From: Ancylobacter vacuolatus | Lineage (GTDB): Bacteria > Pseudomonadota > Alphaproteobacteria > Rhizobiales > Xanthobacteraceae | Assembly (NCBI RefSeq): GCF_030813595.1 | Contig: NZ_JAUSUH010000002.1 | Location: forward strand, 620,001 to 684,000 | Length of the DNA: 64,000 nt | Reading direction: 5' to 3' | In this document: positions 1-9,313 of the stretch, in pieces | Position numbering within the stretch: the first letter of the stretch is position 1 | Layout: each line of letters opens with the position of its first letter | Made by a program: the position numbers and the translations under genes | Notes under the pieces: model-generated | Told to the model about the DNA's origin: nothing | The model's input: only the letters and a program-made list of their open reading frames with translations | Database searches by the model: none

Positions 1-225
1 AGCGGGGCGGGGCGCATTTCCTTTTCGCGGGAATCCCGCTACACAGAACCTCTAGGCGTCACTTCTGGAGAGCTGGACGATCTCGACCTGCGCGATACCG
101 AGCTGGGACCGGGCGGCAATGGATGAGGGCGCCTTGCGAGCGCGCGCCTGTCGTGCCCTCGGGTTGCCCACGCAGTGTGCCGCCGCGTCCCTGGACGCCG
201 CGCGGTACGGGTCGATCGACACGCA

Positions 226-1650
226 ATGAGTGAAACGCGCAAGCTTTACGTCCGCTCCTTCGGCTGCCAGATGAACGTCTATGACGCCCAGCGCATGACG
301 GACACGCTGGCCAAGGAGGGCTATGTCGAAACCGACAGCCCCGACGACGCCGATCTCGTCATCCTCAACACCTGCCATATCCGCGAAAAGGCGGCCGAGA
401 AGGTCTATTCCGAGCTTGGCCGGCTGAAAAAGGCGCAGGAAGTGGCCGGTCGCCAGCAGATGGTCGCCGTCGCCGGCTGCGTGGCGCAGGCGGAAGGCGC
501 CGAGATTCTCAAGCGCGCCCGCGGCGTCGACCTGGTGGTGGGGCCGCAGAGCTACCACAAGCTGCCCGAGCTGGTCGCCGACGCCCGGCGGCGCGGCCAT
601 AACCAGCGGGCCGGCATCGTCGAGACCGAGTTCCCGGTCGAGGACAAGTTCGATTTCCTGCCCCCGCCGACGCGGGCGGCGATCAACAAGCGCGGCCCGG
701 CGGCTTTCGTCACCGTGCAGGAAGGCTGCGACAAGTTCTGCACCTTCTGCGTCGTGCCCTATACGCGCGGGGCGGAAGTCTCGCGCCCGCTGCCGAAGAT
801 TCTCGACGAGGTGATCCGCCTCGCCGAGGCCGGGGTGCGCGAGGTCACGCTGATCGGCCAGAACGTCAATGCCTATCACGGGCTCGACGCCGCCGGCCGC
901 TCCGCCAACCTGCCCGAGCTGATCCGCCGCATCGCCGAGGTGCCCGGCATCGCCCGCGTGCGCTACACCACCAGCCATCCGCGCGACATGGATGACGAGC
1001 TGATCGGCCTGCATCGCGACCTGCCGGCGCTCATGCCCTATCTGCACCTGCCGGTGCAGTCCGGCTCCAACCGCATCCTCGCGGCGATGAACCGCAAGCA
1101 TGACCGCGAGCTCTTCTTCGAGATCGTCGCCAAGGTGCGTGCCGCGCGGCCCGACATCGCCTTTTCCTCGGATTTCATCGTCGGTTTTCCCGGCGAGACC
1201 GACGCCGATTTCGCCGACACGATGGATCTCGTGCAACGGGTCGGCTTCGCCTCCGCCTTCTCGTTCAAATATTCCTCCCGCCCCGGCACGCCGGCGGCCG
1301 GTATGGGCGGGCAGGTTCCTGAAGAGGTGAAGTCCGCGCGCATCCATGCGCTGCAGGCGCTTCTCGACTCCCAGCGGACCGCCTTCGACACTGCCTGCCG
1401 TGGCCGGGTCCTCGACATCTTGATCGAGAAGCCGGGCCGTTTCCCCGGCCAGCTCATCGGCCGCTCGCCCTATCTCCAGTCGATCGTCGTCGAAGGCCCG
1501 GTGGAGGCCATCGGCACGCTGGCGCAAGTGGAGGTGCACGGGGTCAGCACCAGGAATCTTTCGGGCGACATACGCGGCGGCGAATTTTTCGTTGAACGGC
1601 CGGCGCGCGAATCGCGTTTCATCGGGCAGAGCGAGAAGCTGGAGGCGTGA
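226..1650 (+). CDS. miaB: tRNA-2-methylthio-N6-dimethylallyladenosine synthase MiaB
   Basis: Radical-SAM methylthiotransferase that adds the 2-methylthio group to i6A37 of tRNAs reading UNN codons. The 474-aa product has the N-terminal UPF0004 domain with three cluster cysteines (C14 in SFGCQMN, C50 in [10 protein letters not shown]85 in VAGCVAQ). The radical-SAM CxxxCxxC triad is at C168, C172 and C175 ([10 protein letters not shown]), and a TRAM-like RNA-binding tail follows. The ATG at 226 starts right at the family's usual N-terminus; an upstream in-frame ATG at 175 would add 17 unconserved residues. The stop overlaps the phoH GTG by 4 bp, so the two are translationally coupled. Identification is firm. 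Confidence 0.97.
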   Translation: MSETRKLYVRSFGCQMNVYDAQRMTDTLAKEGYVETDSPDDADLVILNTCHIREKAAEKVYSELGRLKKAQEVAGRQQMVAVAGCVAQAEGAEILKRARGVDLVVGPQSYHKLPELVADARRRGHNQRAGIVETEFPVEDKFDFLPPPTRAAINKRGPAAFVTVQEGCDKFCTFCVVPYTRGAEVSRPLPKILDEVIRLAEAGVREVTLIGQNVNAYHGLDAAGRSANLPELIRRIAEVPGIARVRYTTSHPRDMDDELIGLHRDLPALMPYLHLPVQSGSNRILAAMNRKHDRELFFEIVAKVRAARPDIAFSSDFIVGFPGETDADFADTMDLVQRVGFASAFSFKYSSRPGTPAAGMGGQVPEEVKSARIHALQALLDSQRTAFDTACRGRVLDILIEKPGRFPGQLIGRSPYLQSIVVEGPVEAIGTLAQVEVHGVSTRNLSGDIRGGEFFVERPARESRFIGQSEKLEA

Positions 1651-2771
1651 GCGTGCGTCGACCTGGTAGCGGATCTGGTAGCGAGACGGAACGTGCCTTG
1701 GCTTCCCCGCGCGCGGCGCCGCGCCCCGCCCCGGCGGCTCCGCGCTGGATGGAGCCCCCCGGTGAGGAGGCGTCCGGGCAGATCGTCCTCGCCTTCGACG
1801 ACAATCGAATCGCCAGCCAGCTTTTCGGCCATTATGGGCAGAACCTCGCCTTGATCGAGCGGCGGCTGGAAATCGTCGCCGAGCAGCGTGGCAACCATGT
1901 CACGCTGGAAGGGCCGCGCGAGGCCTGCGAGCAGGCGCGCCACGTGCTGGAAACGCTCTATGCCCGGCTGAAGAAGGGTGGCGAGCTGCAGCCCGGCGAT
2001 GTCGAGGGTGTGATGCGCGAAGCCGCTGCGCAGGGGCAGCTGTTCGAGTTCGACCCCGCCACCAAGAAGCAGAGCTTCGACGAGATCCAGCTCCGCCGCC
2101 GCCCGGTACGCGCCCGCACCGCCGCGCAGGACGCCTATATCCGCGCGCTCAAGCGCCAGACACTGGTGTTTGGCGTCGGCCCGGCCGGCACCGGCAAGAC
2201 CTGGCTGGCGGTGGCCTATGCCGTGCACCTGCTAGAGCGCCGCGTGGTCGACCGGATCATCCTCTCCCGCCCGGCGGTGGAGGCAGGCGAGCGGCTCGGC
2301 TTCCTGCCCGGCGACATGAAGGAGAAGGTCGACCCCTATCTGCGCCCGATCTACGACGCGCTGCACGACCTGATGGACCGCGCCTTCGTCGAGCGGGCGA
2401 TGATTTCCGGTGAGATCGAGATCGCCCCGCTGGCCTTTATGCGCGGGCGCACCCTGGCCAATGCCTGCGTTATTCTCGACGAGGCGCAGAACACCACCTC
2501 GATGCAGATGAAGATGTTCCTCACCCGCCTGGGCGAGAATTCGCACATGATCATCACCGGCGATCCCAGCCAGATCGATCTGCCGCCGGGCCAGACCTCG
2601 GGCCTTGCCGAGGCGGTGGGGCTGCTGGGCGAGGTCGAGGGCGTCGACGTCTGCCATTTCAGCGCCGCTGACGTGGTGCGCCACGAACTCGTCGGCCGCA
2701 TCGTCGCCGCCTATGAGACCAAGGACGCGGCGGCGCGGGCGGCAGCGCCCGCCGGGATGCCGCGCCGATGA
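1647..2771 (+). CDS. phoH: PhoH-like ATPase
   Basis: PhoH/YbeZ-family P-loop ATPase, 374 aa, which in other bacteria works with the endonuclease YbeY in rRNA maturation and RNA quality control. Walker A (GPAGTGKT) lies near residues 176-184 and Walker B (VILDEAQ) near 274-280, followed by a sensor-like [10 protein letters not shown] stretch. The GTG start lies inside the miaB stop (GTGA). The first ~40 residues are Pro/Ala/Arg-rich and unconserved, so a later start is possible. It ends in a 4-bp overlap with ybeY. The miaB-phoH-ybeY-corC-lnt order is the standard proteobacterial arrangement. Confidence 0.95.
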   Translation: MSVRRPGSGSGSETERALASPRAAPRPAPAAPRWMEPPGEEASGQIVLAFDDNRIASQLFGHYGQNLALIERRLEIVAEQRGNHVTLEGPREACEQARHVLETLYARLKKGGELQPGDVEGVMREAAAQGQLFEFDPATKKQSFDEIQLRRRPVRARTAAQDAYIRALKRQTLVFGVGPAGTGKTWLAVAYAVHLLERRVVDRIILSRPAVEAGERLGFLPGDMKEKVDPYLRPIYDALHDLMDRAFVERAMISGEIEIAPLAFMRGRTLANACVILDEAQNTTSMQMKMFLTRLGENSHMIITGDPSQIDLPPGQTSGLAEAVGLLGEVEGVDVCHFSAADVVRHELVGRIVAAYETKDAAARAAAPAGMPRR

Positions 2772-3295
2772 GCGAGGCGCCCCAGATCGAGGTCGACGTG
2801 CTGGTGGAGGCCGCCCCCTGGGCCAGCCTCGCCGGCGCTGAAGCGTTGGTGGTGCGGGCGGTGAACGCGGCCTGCGCCGGTGCGCTCACCGAGTATGAGA
2901 TCGACATTGACGGCGCCGAGATCGCGGTGAAGCTGACCGACGACGCCACGCTGCGGGCGCTCAACCGCGAGTGGCGCGGCAAGGACTACGCCACCAACGT
3001 GCTGTCCTTTCCCACCAACGAGGTGGCGCGCGCCGGCGGCGATCCCCATCTGGGCGACATCGCCATCGCCTATGAGACTCTGGTGCGGGAGGCGGAGGCG
3101 GAGGACAAGCCGCTCGCCGATCACCTCGCGCATCTGGCCGTCCATGGTACGCTGCATCTGCTCGGCTACGACCACGAGGTGGCGGAAGAGGCCGAGGAGA
3201 TGGAGGCGATGGAGCGCCGCGTGCTCGCCGACCTCGCGATTGCCGACCCCTATGCCGACACTGAACCCGTACTCACCACTGACCGAGCAAACTGA
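2768..3295 (+). CDS. ybeY: Endoribonuclease YbeY (rRNA maturation factor)
   Basis: Single-strand metal-dependent endoribonuclease acting in 16S rRNA 3'-end maturation and 70S quality control. The 175-aa product carries the zinc motif HGTLHLLGYDHE with ligands H126, H130 and H136, preceded by the conserved ALNREWRGKDYATNVLSFP strand region. The ATG overlaps the phoH stop by 4 bp. It is slightly longer than the E. coli protein (155 aa) through an N-terminal strand and a short tail. Assignment rests on the complete histidine motif and the context. Confidence 0.96.
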   Translation: MSEAPQIEVDVLVEAAPWASLAGAEALVVRAVNAACAGALTEYEIDIDGAEIAVKLTDDATLRALNREWRGKDYATNVLSFPTNEVARAGGDPHLGDIAIAYETLVREAEAEDKPLADHLAHLAVHGTLHLLGYDHEVAEEAEEMEAMERRVLADLAIADPYADTEPVLTTDRAN

Positions 3296-3306
3296 ACCAA
3301 AGAGCG

Positions 3307-4554
3307 ATGTCCGATCCTGTTTCAAGCTCGCCCTCCGCCCCCCGGGGCAGCGAGGGCCCAAGTAGCGGCGCCTCCGAAAACGGCGCTTCCAGTAGCGCTA
3401 CGGCGAGTGCCGGGCAGCGAAGCAAGGCCGGCGGAGGCTCCAGCGAGTCCCGCGCCGGCTTTTTCGACCGGCTCCGCCACCTCATCGGCGGCCGGCGCTC
3501 TTCCGGCTCGCTGCGCACCGATCTTTCCGCCATCCTCGCCTCGACCAGCGCCGAGCCCGGCGCCGACCTGACCGCCACCGAGCGGACGATGCTGAAAAGC
3601 ATCCTGGATCTGCGCGAGCTGCGCATCGGCGACCTCATGGTTCCCCGCGCGGACATCGTCGCCGTGCAGAAGGACATTTCGCTGGGCGAGCTGCTCGCCG
3701 TCTTTGCCGAGGCCGGCCATTCGCGCCTCGTCGTCTATGACGACACGCTCGACGACCCTGTCGGCATGGTCCATATCCGCGATCTCGTGACCTATCTGAC
3801 CCAGCGCGCCATGACCCCGCGCGTGGCGCCGCCGCGCGCCGCCACCCCGCGCAATGGCGCGCGCGAGGCCTCGGGGACGGAAGCGCCCGACGCCGGCGGC
3901 AAGGCCGCCCGCCCAGCCTTCAACCTCAAGGCCATTGACCTCAGCAATTCGCTCAGCGGCGCCAAGCTGATCCGCCGGCTGTTGTTCGTGCCGCCCTCCA
4001 TGCCCTCGATCGAGCTGCTGGCCAGCATGCAGGCGAGCCGTATCCATCTCGCCCTCGTCATCGACGAATATGGCGGCACTGACGGCATCGTCTCGATGGA
4101 GGACCTGGTCGAGGAAATCGTCGGCGACATCGAGGACGAGCACGACGAGGACGAGACCCCCACCATCGCCCGCCAGGCCGATGGCAGCTTCATCGCCGAC
4201 GCCCGGGCCAGCCTGGAGGATGTCGCCGAGATGATCGACCCGGCCTTTGCCCTCGGCGAGGAGGCCGAGGAGGTCGACACGCTGGGCGGCCTGCTCGTCA
4301 CCCTGGCCGGCCGCGTGCCGGTACGCGGCGAGATCGTGCCGGCGCCGGGCAATTTCGAGATCGAGGTGCTCGATGCCGATCCGCGCCGGGTCAAGCGGCT
4401 GCGCATCTCGCCAAGCCGTGGCGAGGCGGGTGCTGACGCCCGACTGGCCGGCGGCGAAAGCGCGGGCGCCACGGCGCGGGCCCTGCCGCCGCCCGCCCAG
4501 CAGGCCGGCGAGGCCACGCGGATCGACACGCGCCGCGACACCGATGCCGCCTGA
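3307..4554 (+). CDS. Hemolysin-family/CorC-type CBS domain protein
   Basis: 415-aa cytosolic CorC/TlyC-type protein with tandem CBS domains and a C-terminal CorC_HlyC (transporter-associated) domain; family members are linked to Mg2+/Co2+ efflux. The first ~65 residues are Ser/Gly/Ala-rich and probably disordered. The motif LRIGDLMVPRADIVAVQ opens the first CBS domain and VIDEYGGTDGIVSMEDLVEEIVG closes the second. An Ala/Pro/Arg-rich insertion of about 40 residues (roughly 167-205) separates the two. The C-terminus ends in a low-complexity tail. The gene begins 11 bp after ybeY in the same operon. No membrane DUF21 domain is present, so this is the short CorC form. Confidence 0.9.
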   Translation: MSDPVSSSPSAPRGSEGPSSGASENGASSSATASAGQRSKAGGGSSESRAGFFDRLRHLIGGRRSSGSLRTDLSAILASTSAEPGADLTATERTMLKSILDLRELRIGDLMVPRADIVAVQKDISLGELLAVFAEAGHSRLVVYDDTLDDPVGMVHIRDLVTYLTQRAMTPRVAPPRAATPRNGAREASGTEAPDAGGKAARPAFNLKAIDLSNSLSGAKLIRRLLFVPPSMPSIELLASMQASRIHLALVIDEYGGTDGIVSMEDLVEEIVGDIEDEHDEDETPTIARQADGSFIADARASLEDVAEMIDPAFALGEEAEEVDTLGGLLVTLAGRVPVRGEIVPAPGNFEIEVLDADPRRVKRLRISPSRGEAGADARLAGGESAGATARALPPPAQQAGEATRIDTRRDTDAA

Positions 4555-4599
4555 GGCGAGGCCAGGCGTTCGGCCCGGTGCCCGGCGAGCGCTGCGTCG

Positions 4600-6201
4600 A
4601 TGCTGACGCCGGAGCGGCTGCAGGCGGCCCCCGCCCGCTGGCGCGCGCTCGCCGCCCTTGCGGCCGGCGGGCTCTCCGCGCTGGCCATGCCGCCCTTCGG
4701 GCTGTGGCCGGTGCTGGCGCTGACGCTGCCGGTGCTGGTGTTCCTGATCGACGGCACCCTGGAACTGCCGCTGCGCCGGGCGCTGCAAGCGAGCTTCCTC
4801 GCCGGCTGGCTGTTCGGCATGGGCTATTTCGTTGCCGGCCTGTGGTGGATCGGCCAGGCGTTTCTCGTCCAGGCGGAAGTCTTCATGTGGCTGATGCCGT
4901 TCGCGGTGATCGGCCTGCCGGCGGCGCTTGCGGTGTATACCGGGCTCGGCTGTGTGCTCGCCCGGCTGCTGTGGACCCGGGGGCCCGGGCGGATCCTCGC
5001 CTTTGCCGCCGCCCTCACCTTGGCGGAGACGGCGCGCGGCACGCTGCTGACCGGCTTCCCCTGGAACGATTTCGGCTATGCGCTAGCCACCGATCTGCGC
5101 TTCGCGCAAGCCGCCTCGGTCATCGGTCTCATCGGCCTGTGCCTGGTTGCGCTGGCCTGCCTTGCCAGCCCGGCGGCGCTGTTCAGCCCCGCCGGCGCCC
5201 GCCGCGCCCGCCATGTGCCACTCGCCCTCGCCGTCGGCCTGCTCGCCGCCCTGTGGGCGGGCGGCCAGTGGCGCCTTGCCACCACCGAGGTCGGCACGGT
5301 GCCCGGCGTGCGGCTGCGGCTGATGCAGCCCGACCTGCCGCAGGACCAGAAATTCCGCTACGACGCCCGCCGCAGCGTGATGGACCTCTATCTGGCCACC
5401 AGCGAGAGCCAGGGCGGGCTTGCCGGCGTCACCCATCTGTTCTGGCCGGAATCGGCCTTCCCCTTCTTCCTCGAACGCGAGCCGGAAGCGCTGGCGCGAA
5501 TCGTGGCGATGCTGCCGCGCGGCACCACCCTCATAACAGGCGCCGCGCGCTACCAGCCAGTGCCGGGCCGCGAGCGGCCGGATGTGTTCAACGCCGTGCG
5601 GGTGATCGATTCGGAAGGGATGATCCGCGGCAATGCCGACAAGGTGCATCTCGTTCCTTTTGGCGAATACCTGCCGTTTCAGGAAACGCTGGAGGCGATA
5701 GGGCTGGAGGCGCTCACTCGCCTGCGCGGAGGCTTCGCCGCCGCGCCCATGCGCAGCCTGCTGCCCATTCCCGGCCTGCCCGATGCGGTTCCGCTGATCT
5801 GCTATGAGGCGATCTTTCCCGACGAGGTGATGCCCGCCTCCCTCGCCCAGGCCGGCGAGGCGGGAACCCGGCCGGGCTTCCTGCTCAACCTGTCCAACGA
5901 TGCCTGGTTCGGCCTCACCCCGGGCCCCTACCAGCATTTCGAGCAGTCCCGCCTGCGGGCGATCGAGCAAGGATTGCCGTTGGTCCGGGTAACCAACAAT
6001 GGCATCTCCGCCATTGTCGACCCGCTGGGACGAATCACCGCGATTCTACCCTTGGGTGTGCGAGGCGTACTGGACGACAGCCTCCCACAAGCTTTGTCCG
6101 CTACCCCTTATGCCACGTTTGGCAGGGTGATACCGTGGTTGTTGCTTCTTGGCGGCCTCTGCGGGGCGCTCGTGCTGCGTTTGCGAGCTATGCACGTCTA
6201 G
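4600..6201 (+). CDS. lnt: Apolipoprotein N-acyltransferase
   Basis: Inner-membrane enzyme adding the third acyl chain to the N-terminal Cys of lipoproteins. The 533-aa product has about six hydrophobic N-terminal segments and then a periplasmic nitrilase domain. The catalytic triad is visible: E284 (FWPESAF), K348 (NADKVHLVPFGEYLPF) and C401 (VPLICYEAIFPDE). A final membrane helix (WLLLLGGLCGALVLRL) precedes the C-terminus. ATG 4600 is 45 bp downstream of the CorC-family gene. It is the last gene of the miaB-phoH-ybeY-corC-lnt run and is followed by a terminator-like hairpin. Confidence 0.96.
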   Translation: MLTPERLQAAPARWRALAALAAGGLSALAMPPFGLWPVLALTLPVLVFLIDGTLELPLRRALQASFLAGWLFGMGYFVAGLWWIGQAFLVQAEVFMWLMPFAVIGLPAALAVYTGLGCVLARLLWTRGPGRILAFAAALTLAETARGTLLTGFPWNDFGYALATDLRFAQAASVIGLIGLCLVALACLASPAALFSPAGARRARHVPLALAVGLLAALWAGGQWRLATTEVGTVPGVRLRLMQPDLPQDQKFRYDARRSVMDLYLATSESQGGLAGVTHLFWPESAFPFFLEREPEALARIVAMLPRGTTLITGAARYQPVPGRERPDVFNAVRVIDSEGMIRGNADKVHLVPFGEYLPFQETLEAIGLEALTRLRGGFAAAPMRSLLPIPGLPDAVPLICYEAIFPDEVMPASLAQAGEAGTRPGFLLNLSNDAWFGLTPGPYQHFEQSRLRAIEQGLPLVRVTNNGISAIVDPLGRITAILPLGVRGVLDDSLPQALSATPYATFGRVIPWLLLLGGLCGALVLRLRAMHV

Positions 6202-6259
6202 ATTGATCGACGCCGGAACGCGCTGCGCCTAGACTGTCGACGGGCTCGGGCACTGCTTC

Positions 6260-6292
6260 TCTCCCTCTGAACCGGGGGGGAGGTATTTTTTT
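6260..6292 (+). terminator. Intrinsic terminator after lnt
   Basis: An 8-bp stem (6260-6267 with 6276-6283, including two T-G wobbles) is followed by TA and seven T residues (6286-6292). It lies between lnt and the start of the next gene at 6313, so it should end the lnt operon or act as a partial attenuator for the regulator downstream. Confidence 0.6.
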
Positions 6293-6312
6293 GTTTGCAG
6301 TCGGGGAAGCCG

Positions 6313-6723
6313 ATGACGAAGAAATCTCCCAATCCCGTCGACAAGTATGTCGGCAGCCGGGTCCGCATGCGTCGCATGATGGTCGGCATGAGCCAGGAAA
6401 AACTTGGCGAGAGCCTCGGCATCACCTTCCAGCAGATCCAGAAATACGAGAAGGGCACCAACCGGATCGGCGCCAGCCGCCTGCAGAATATCTCGCAGGT
6501 GCTCTCCGTGCCGGTGGCCTTCTTCTTCGACGGCGCCCCCACCATGACGGGTGACGTGCCTGGCTTCGCCGAGGACGCCTCGCCGGCCTATGTCTCCGAT
6601 TTCCTGGCCTCGTCGGAAGGGCTCGCCCTCACCCGCGCGTTCCTCAAGATCGCCGACAGCAAGGTCCGCCGCCGTATCGTCGACCTGGTAGAGGCTCTTG
6701 CCGAGCCGAGCCCGGCGGCGTGA
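6313..6723 (+). CDS. XRE-family HTH regulator, PraR/PhrR type
   Basis: 136-aa transcription factor with a Cro/CI helix-turn-helix in residues ~13-67 (MSQEKLGESLGITFQQIQKY, then EKGTNRIGASRL). A C-terminal helical part probably dimerises. The NPVDKYVGSRVRMRR opening and the place just upstream of metK match the rhizobial PraR/PhrR group. That family is described as repressing R-body genes in Azorhizobium and affecting biofilm and quorum sensing in Rhizobium; this is family knowledge, and function here is inferred. ATG 6313 is preferred over an upstream TTG at 6295, which would add six unconserved residues. Confidence 0.85.
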   Translation: MTKKSPNPVDKYVGSRVRMRRMMVGMSQEKLGESLGITFQQIQKYEKGTNRIGASRLQNISQVLSVPVAFFFDGAPTMTGDVPGFAEDASPAYVSDFLASSEGLALTRAFLKIADSKVRRRIVDLVEALAEPSPAA

Positions 6724-6725
6724 GC

Positions 6726-6750
6726 CGCCGGTGCCGGCGCGTTCTTTTTT
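6726..6750 (+). terminator. Probable terminator after the HTH gene
   Basis: Short GC stem (CGCCG 6726-6730 with CGGCG 6735-6739) followed by a T-rich stretch ending in six Ts (6745-6750), directly after the regulator's stop codon. A second small inverted repeat, CGTTC/GAACG, flanks the T-run. It would separate the regulator transcript from metK. Confidence 0.5.
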
Positions 6751-6782
6751 CCGAACGAATCCGCCTTTAAAACCTTGACCGC

Positions 6783-6815
6783 CCCGACCGCGCTTGCAAA
6801 AGATGCGCGGTCGGG
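6783..6815 (+). promoter_or_regulatory. Perfect 11-bp inverted repeat in the metK leader
   Basis: CCCGACCGCGC at 6783-6793 is the exact reverse complement of GCGCGGTCGGG at 6805-6815, with an 11-nt A-rich loop between them. It lies 41 bp before the metK GTG. A TTGACC hexamer at 6775-6780 just upstream could be a -35 element, but no good -10 is present. The element could be an mRNA hairpin controlling metK or an operator. It does not resemble the SAM-II or SAM/SAH consensus as I remember them. Confidence 0.6.
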
Positions 6816-6855
6816 CGCGGGCATATGCGCCTGCCGAGAATCGAGGAGCCGACTC

Positions 6856-8049
6856 GTGTCCCGCCAAGCCTATCTTTTTACTAGCGAATCCGTCTCCGAG
6901 GGGCACCCTGACAAGGTGTGCGACCGCATCTCCGACGAGATCGTCGACGCCTTCTTCAAGCACGGTCCGGAATTCGGCTGGGATCCGAGCCATCTGCGTG
7001 TGGCTGCCGAGACGCTGGCCACCACCAACCGGGTGGTGATCGCCGGCGAAACGCGCGGCCCGGCGCAGCTGACCAAGGACTTCCTCAGCCATATCGCCCG
7101 GCTCGCGATCAAGGATATCGGCTACGAGCAGGACGGCTTTCACTGGGAGAAAGCGGCGATCGACGTGCATCTGCACGCGCAGTCGGTCGACATCGCCCAG
7201 GGCGTCGATTCCGCCGGCAACAAGGATGAGGGTGCCGGCGACCAGGGCATCATGTTCGGCTATGCCTGCCGCGAGACGCCCGAGCTGATGCCGGCGCCGA
7301 TCTATTACGCCCACAAGATCCTCAAGCTGCTTGCCGATGCCCGCCATTCCGGCGAGAGCACCGTGCTCGGCCCCGACGCCAAGAGCCAGGTGACGGTGCG
7401 CTATGAGGGCGGCAAGCCGGTCGAGGTGACGCAGATCGTGCTCTCGACCCAGCACCTCGATGCCGACCTCTCCTCGCACGATGTGCAAAGCATCGTGGAA
7501 CCCTATATCCGCCAGGCGCTTCCCGATGGCTGGATCACCCCGGCCACCGTCTGGCACGTCAACCCGACCGGCAAGTTCGTTATTGGCGGGCCGGATGGCG
7601 ATTGCGGCCTGACGGGCCGCAAGATCATCGTCGACACCTATGGTGGCGCGGCCCCGCATGGCGGCGGCGCCTTCTCCGGCAAGGACCCGACCAAGGTCGA
7701 CCGCTCGGCCGCCTATGCCGCGCGCTACCTCGCCAAGAACGTGGTCGCCGCCGATCTCGCCGACCGCTGCACCATCCAGCTGGCCTATGCCATCGGCGTG
7801 TCCGACCCGCTGGCGGTCTATGTCGACCTCTACGGCACCGGCAAGGTCGACGAAGCCAAGCTGGAGAGCGCGCTGCGCGAGGTGATGAACCTGCGCCCTC
7901 GCGGCATTCGCGAGCATCTCGGCCTCAACAAGCCGATCTATGCCCGCACCTCCGCCTATGGCCATTTCGGCCGAGCCCCGGATGTCGATGGCGGCTTCTC
8001 CTGGGAGCGGACCGATCTGGTCGAGGCGCTTAAGTCCGCCGTCGGCTGA
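6856..8049 (+). CDS. metK: S-adenosylmethionine synthetase
   Basis: Makes S-adenosylmethionine from methionine and ATP. The 397-aa product has the three-domain MetK signature: N-terminal [20 protein letters not shown] (ATP/metal site), [23 protein letters not shown] in the middle, and [27 protein letters not shown] near the C-terminus. The GTG at 6856 is preceded by GGAG (6845-6848) and gives the canonical [12 protein letters not shown] start; an upstream in-frame ATG would add 27 unconserved residues. A terminator follows. The neighbouring regulator/metK/trmB order is typical of Rhizobiales. Confidence 0.97.
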   Translation: MSRQAYLFTSESVSEGHPDKVCDRISDEIVDAFFKHGPEFGWDPSHLRVAAETLATTNRVVIAGETRGPAQLTKDFLSHIARLAIKDIGYEQDGFHWEKAAIDVHLHAQSVDIAQGVDSAGNKDEGAGDQGIMFGYACRETPELMPAPIYYAHKILKLLADARHSGESTVLGPDAKSQVTVRYEGGKPVEVTQIVLSTQHLDADLSSHDVQSIVEPYIRQALPDGWITPATVWHVNPTGKFVIGGPDGDCGLTGRKIIVDTYGGAAPHGGGAFSGKDPTKVDRSAAYAARYLAKNVVAADLADRCTIQLAYAIGVSDPLAVYVDLYGTGKVDEAKLESALREVMNLRPRGIREHLGLNKPIYARTSAYGHFGRAPDVDGGFSWERTDLVEALKSAVG

Positions 8050-8095
8050 CATTGACGCCCCGCGCGCGATTGCACGCGGAAGACACTGCGCTTAT

Positions 8096-8132
8096 GCGGG
8101 GCGGACAGGCCATGTCCGCCCCGCCCTTGTTT
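8096..8132 (+). terminator. Strong hairpin terminator after metK
   Basis: GCGGGGCGGACA (8096-8107) pairs perfectly with TGTCCGCCCCGC (8113-8124) around a 5-nt loop and is followed by a short, interrupted T-rich tail (CCTTGTTT). It lies 47 bp after metK and 20 bp before the likely trmB start. It therefore argues against the upstream trmB start codons (8052, 8094, 8112). Confidence 0.75.
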
Positions 8133-8144
8133 CGAGCATCCCGC

Positions 8145-8888
8145 ATGACCGCCGCCGACGACACCCGCCCCGACACGACCGGCGACAGGCCGCCGGATGG
8201 CGCCCCCGCCCCCCGCGAGGCCGCTTTCTATGGCCGGCGCAAGGGCAAGAAGCTGCGCACGGCGCAGGCCGCCCACATGGCGCAGGACTTGCCGCGCCTT
8301 GCCATCGGGCTGGACGATGTCGGCGCGGCGTCGCTCGCCGACCTCTTTCTCCACCGCGTGCGCGAGGTGCGGCTGGAAATCGGCTTCGGCGGCGGCGAGC
8401 ATCTGGTGGCCGAGGCGCAGCGCCACACTGACATCGGCTATATCGGCGCCGAGGCGTTCCTCAACGGCATCGCCAAGGCGACGACCAGCGTGAGCGAGAA
8501 GGGGCTGGCCAATGTCCGGCTCTATGGCGACGACGTCATTCCCCTGCTCGACCGCCTGCCCGCCGCCAGCCTGACGCGCGTCGACCTGCTCTATCCCGAC
8601 CCCTGGCCCAAGCGCCGGCACTGGAAGCGGCGCTTCGTGCAGGCCGACAATATCGACCGCATCGCCCGGCTGCTGGTGCCCGGCGGGCATTTCCGCTTCG
8701 CGACCGATATCGAGCATTATGCGGCGTGGACGCTGCGCCAGCTTCTCGCCGATCCGCGCTTCGACTGGACCGCCGAGCGCGCCGACGACTGGCGCCTCGC
8801 CTGGGCCGGCTGGCCGGGCACGCGCTACGAGGCCAAAGCCCTGCGCGAGGGCCGCCGGCCGGGATACTACGAGTTCCGGCGCCGCTGA
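8145..8888 (+). CDS. trmB: tRNA (guanine-N7-)-methyltransferase
   Basis: Methylates G46 of tRNA to m7G using SAM. The 247-aa product has the class I SAM motif VRLEIGFGGGEHLVAEA and the TrmB signature DLLYPDPWPKRRHWKRRFVQ. The AFYGRRKGKKLR basic segment is typical of alphaproteobacterial TrmB. Start ATG 8145 is chosen because it lies just past the metK terminator hairpin; three earlier in-frame starts fall before or inside it. In related genomes trmB is usually followed by rimP-nusA, but here rimP is 46 kb away. Confidence 0.94.
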   Translation: MTAADDTRPDTTGDRPPDGAPAPREAAFYGRRKGKKLRTAQAAHMAQDLPRLAIGLDDVGAASLADLFLHRVREVRLEIGFGGGEHLVAEAQRHTDIGYIGAEAFLNGIAKATTSVSEKGLANVRLYGDDVIPLLDRLPAASLTRVDLLYPDPWPKRRHWKRRFVQADNIDRIARLLVPGGHFRFATDIEHYAAWTLRQLLADPRFDWTAERADDWRLAWAGWPGTRYEAKALREGRRPGYYEFRRR

Positions 8889-8971
8889 TTACCGTCTAGA
8901 CTTGGAACCATGACGGGTGCGGCCGCGTTTATGTGGCACGTCGACCCACTGTCCCTTATCCGGAGATACAC

Positions 8972-9313
8972 ATGGCCCAGCCGCAGGACGATTTCGCCAA
9001 GCTGTCCGCCGACCTCTCGACCCTGCGGAGCGATGTCGCGAAGCTTACCGAGACGCTCGCCACCATCGCCAAGTCGGAAGGGGCCTCGGCCGCCGACGCC
9101 ATCGCCGGCCGGTTCCGCTCGGGCGCCGCGCGCGCCGAGGCCGCCGCCTCCGGTCTTGCCGAGGAAGGCTATGCCGCCCTGCACGACGCCAAGGTGCGTG
9201 CCCAGGCGTTGACCGGCGATCTCGGCGCAACGATCGAACGCAACCCCTATGGCTCGGTGCTCGCGGCGCTGGGTGTCGGCTTCCTGTTCGGCCTGCTGTC
9301 GCGGGGCAAGTGA
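8972..9313 (+). CDS. DUF883/ElaB-YqjD-like membrane-anchored protein
   Basis: 113-aa protein with a long amphipathic helical region (heptad-like pattern, residues ~5-85, rich in Ala and Lys). A C-terminal hydrophobic anchor follows, NPYGSVLAALGVGFLFGLLSRGK. This is the architecture of the ElaB/YqjD family, whose members are inner-membrane proteins associated with ribosomes in stationary phase. ATG 8972 has GGAGA (8962-8966) upstream. The stop overlaps the start of the next gene by 3 nt, so the two are co-translated as in yqjD-yqjE. Function here is inferred only from the family. Confidence 0.75.
   Translation: MAQPQDDFAKLSADLSTLRSDVAKLTETLATIAKSEGASAADAIAGRFRSGAARAEAAASGLAEEGYAALHDAKVRAQALTGDLGATIERNPYGSVLAALGVGFLFGLLSRGK

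Noticed and set aside
1-225. Possible end of an upstream gene
   Set aside because: Open frames in all senses but no recognisable C-terminus; a weak hairpin near 29-41 is not enough to call a feature.
52-1539. Antisense frame opposite miaB
   Set aside because: No recognised family; composition typical of a shadow frame.
6724-6855. SAM-II or SAM/SAH riboswitch before metK
   Set aside because: A stem is present but the loop and 3' sequences do not match those consensus patterns as I remember them; reported only as an unnamed leader stem.
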